From the NCBI GenBank assembly GCA_947564305.1, contig CANOBT010000261.1, forward strand, positions 1 to 6,269: a stretch of 6,269 nucleotides of DNA. The letters are read 5' to 3'. Below the pieces are notes generated by a model. That model was not told where the DNA came from, searched no databases, and saw only the letters and a program-made list of their open reading frames with translations. Source of the DNA: an uncultured Lachnospiraceae bacterium (GTDB lineage: Bacteria; Bacillota_A; Clostridia; Lachnospirales; Lachnospiraceae). The position numbers were made by a program, and so were the translations under genes. This document shows positions 6,139-6,269 of the stretch, one piece after another; the stretch's first letter is position 1, and every line of letters begins with the position of its first letter.

Positions 6139-6269
6139 CTTTTTCCCTTTCGACTTACTTTCCAGAGAATATCTTTATTCGAGATTTTCAGGAAATTCTC
6201 ATAAACTGTATTTTTCTGCTCTATAAAGTAAAATGACACTTTTCGTAGATTGAGTTAATCTGCGAAAAA
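6139..6269 (-). promoter_or_regulatory. Upstream regulatory region of the operon, promoter not firmly located
   Basis: AT-rich non-coding stretch before the first gene. Two weak sigma-A-like pairs are visible: TTTACT (6227-6232) with TACAGT (6205-6210) at 16 bases, and TTTATA (6221-6226) with TATGAG (6198-6203) at 17 bases. Each hexamer matches consensus at about four of six places, so neither is convincing. Downstream are two small dyads, 6181-6200 (GAGAATTT and AAAATCTC around CCTG) and 6167-6180 (GAATA and TATTC around AAGA). GAGAAT at 6195-6200 can also pair with ATTCTC at 6165-6170, giving alternative leader folds. The promoter may also lie beyond the window. Confidence 0.4.
6240..6268. 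repeat. Inverted repeat, 12-base arms with a 5-base centre
   Basis: On the plus strand TTTTCGTAGATT (6240-6251) and AATCTGCGAAAA (6257-6268) are inverted copies with one mismatch, separated by GAGTT. It lies just upstream of the weak promoter candidates. No T-run follows in either orientation within view, so it is not a normal terminator. Operator for a dimeric regulator, or the core site of a tyrosine recombinase, are both possible. Confidence 0.65.

Noticed and set aside
6139..6269. Invertible promoter of the Bacteroides capsule type
   Set aside because: Only one dyad with a 5-base centre is visible; no inverted repeats flank a promoter in this window, so inversion cannot be claimed.
1..6269. 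CRISPR array, tRNA, rRNA, insertion sequence or toxin-antitoxin genes
   Set aside because: No regularly spaced repeats, cloverleaf sequence, transposase motif or small toxin-like gene pair was seen on either strand.

Overview
The window is the start of a surface-polysaccharide (capsule/EPS) biosynthesis operon, all on the minus strand and read from right to left. The likely host is a Gram-positive Clostridia member, probably a gut Lachnospiraceae-type bacterium. This assignment is inferred from the LoaP-type NusG paralogues, the style of the sugar transferase and SDR proteins, AG-rich ribosome binding sites and the mixed base composition. No rRNA, tRNA or other taxonomic marker is present.

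Layout in order of transcription: (1) 6139-6269, an AT-rich upstream region with a 12-5-12 dyad and several small hairpins, presumably holding the promoter. (2) 5629-6138 and 5126-5629, two tandem one-base-overlapping genes for specialised NusG/LoaP processive antiterminators. (3) 4981-5125, a structured untranslated leader. (4) 3193-4980, one long gene fusing a monotopic phosphoglycosyl transferase, which starts the glycan on undecaprenyl phosphate, to an NAD(P)-dependent SDR sugar epimerase/reductase. (5) 2410-3186 and 1543-2361, two GT2 glycosyltransferases. (6) 318-1526, a Wzy-like polymerase. (7) 1-321, the N-terminus of a GT4-like glycosyltransferase cut by the window edge. The operon clearly continues to the left.

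Working model: antiterminators made from the first two genes load on RNA polymerase, perhaps at the leader RNA at 4981-5125, and allow readthrough of the long operon. The PGT-SDR fusion places the first sugar phosphate on the lipid carrier, and the SDR may finish that sugar. The GT2 and GT4 enzymes extend the repeat unit and the Wzy-like protein polymerises it.

Base composition changes sharply near 3190-3240. The regulator and initiation block to the right is near 55% G+C in the lines I counted. The glycosyltransferase/polymerase block to the left is about 25-40%. This looks like a resident regulatory/initiation cassette joined to an exchangeable glycan-assembly cassette. The points most worth checking are the doubled LoaP pair, the leader RNA with competing pairings, and the initiating-transferase/SDR fusion.
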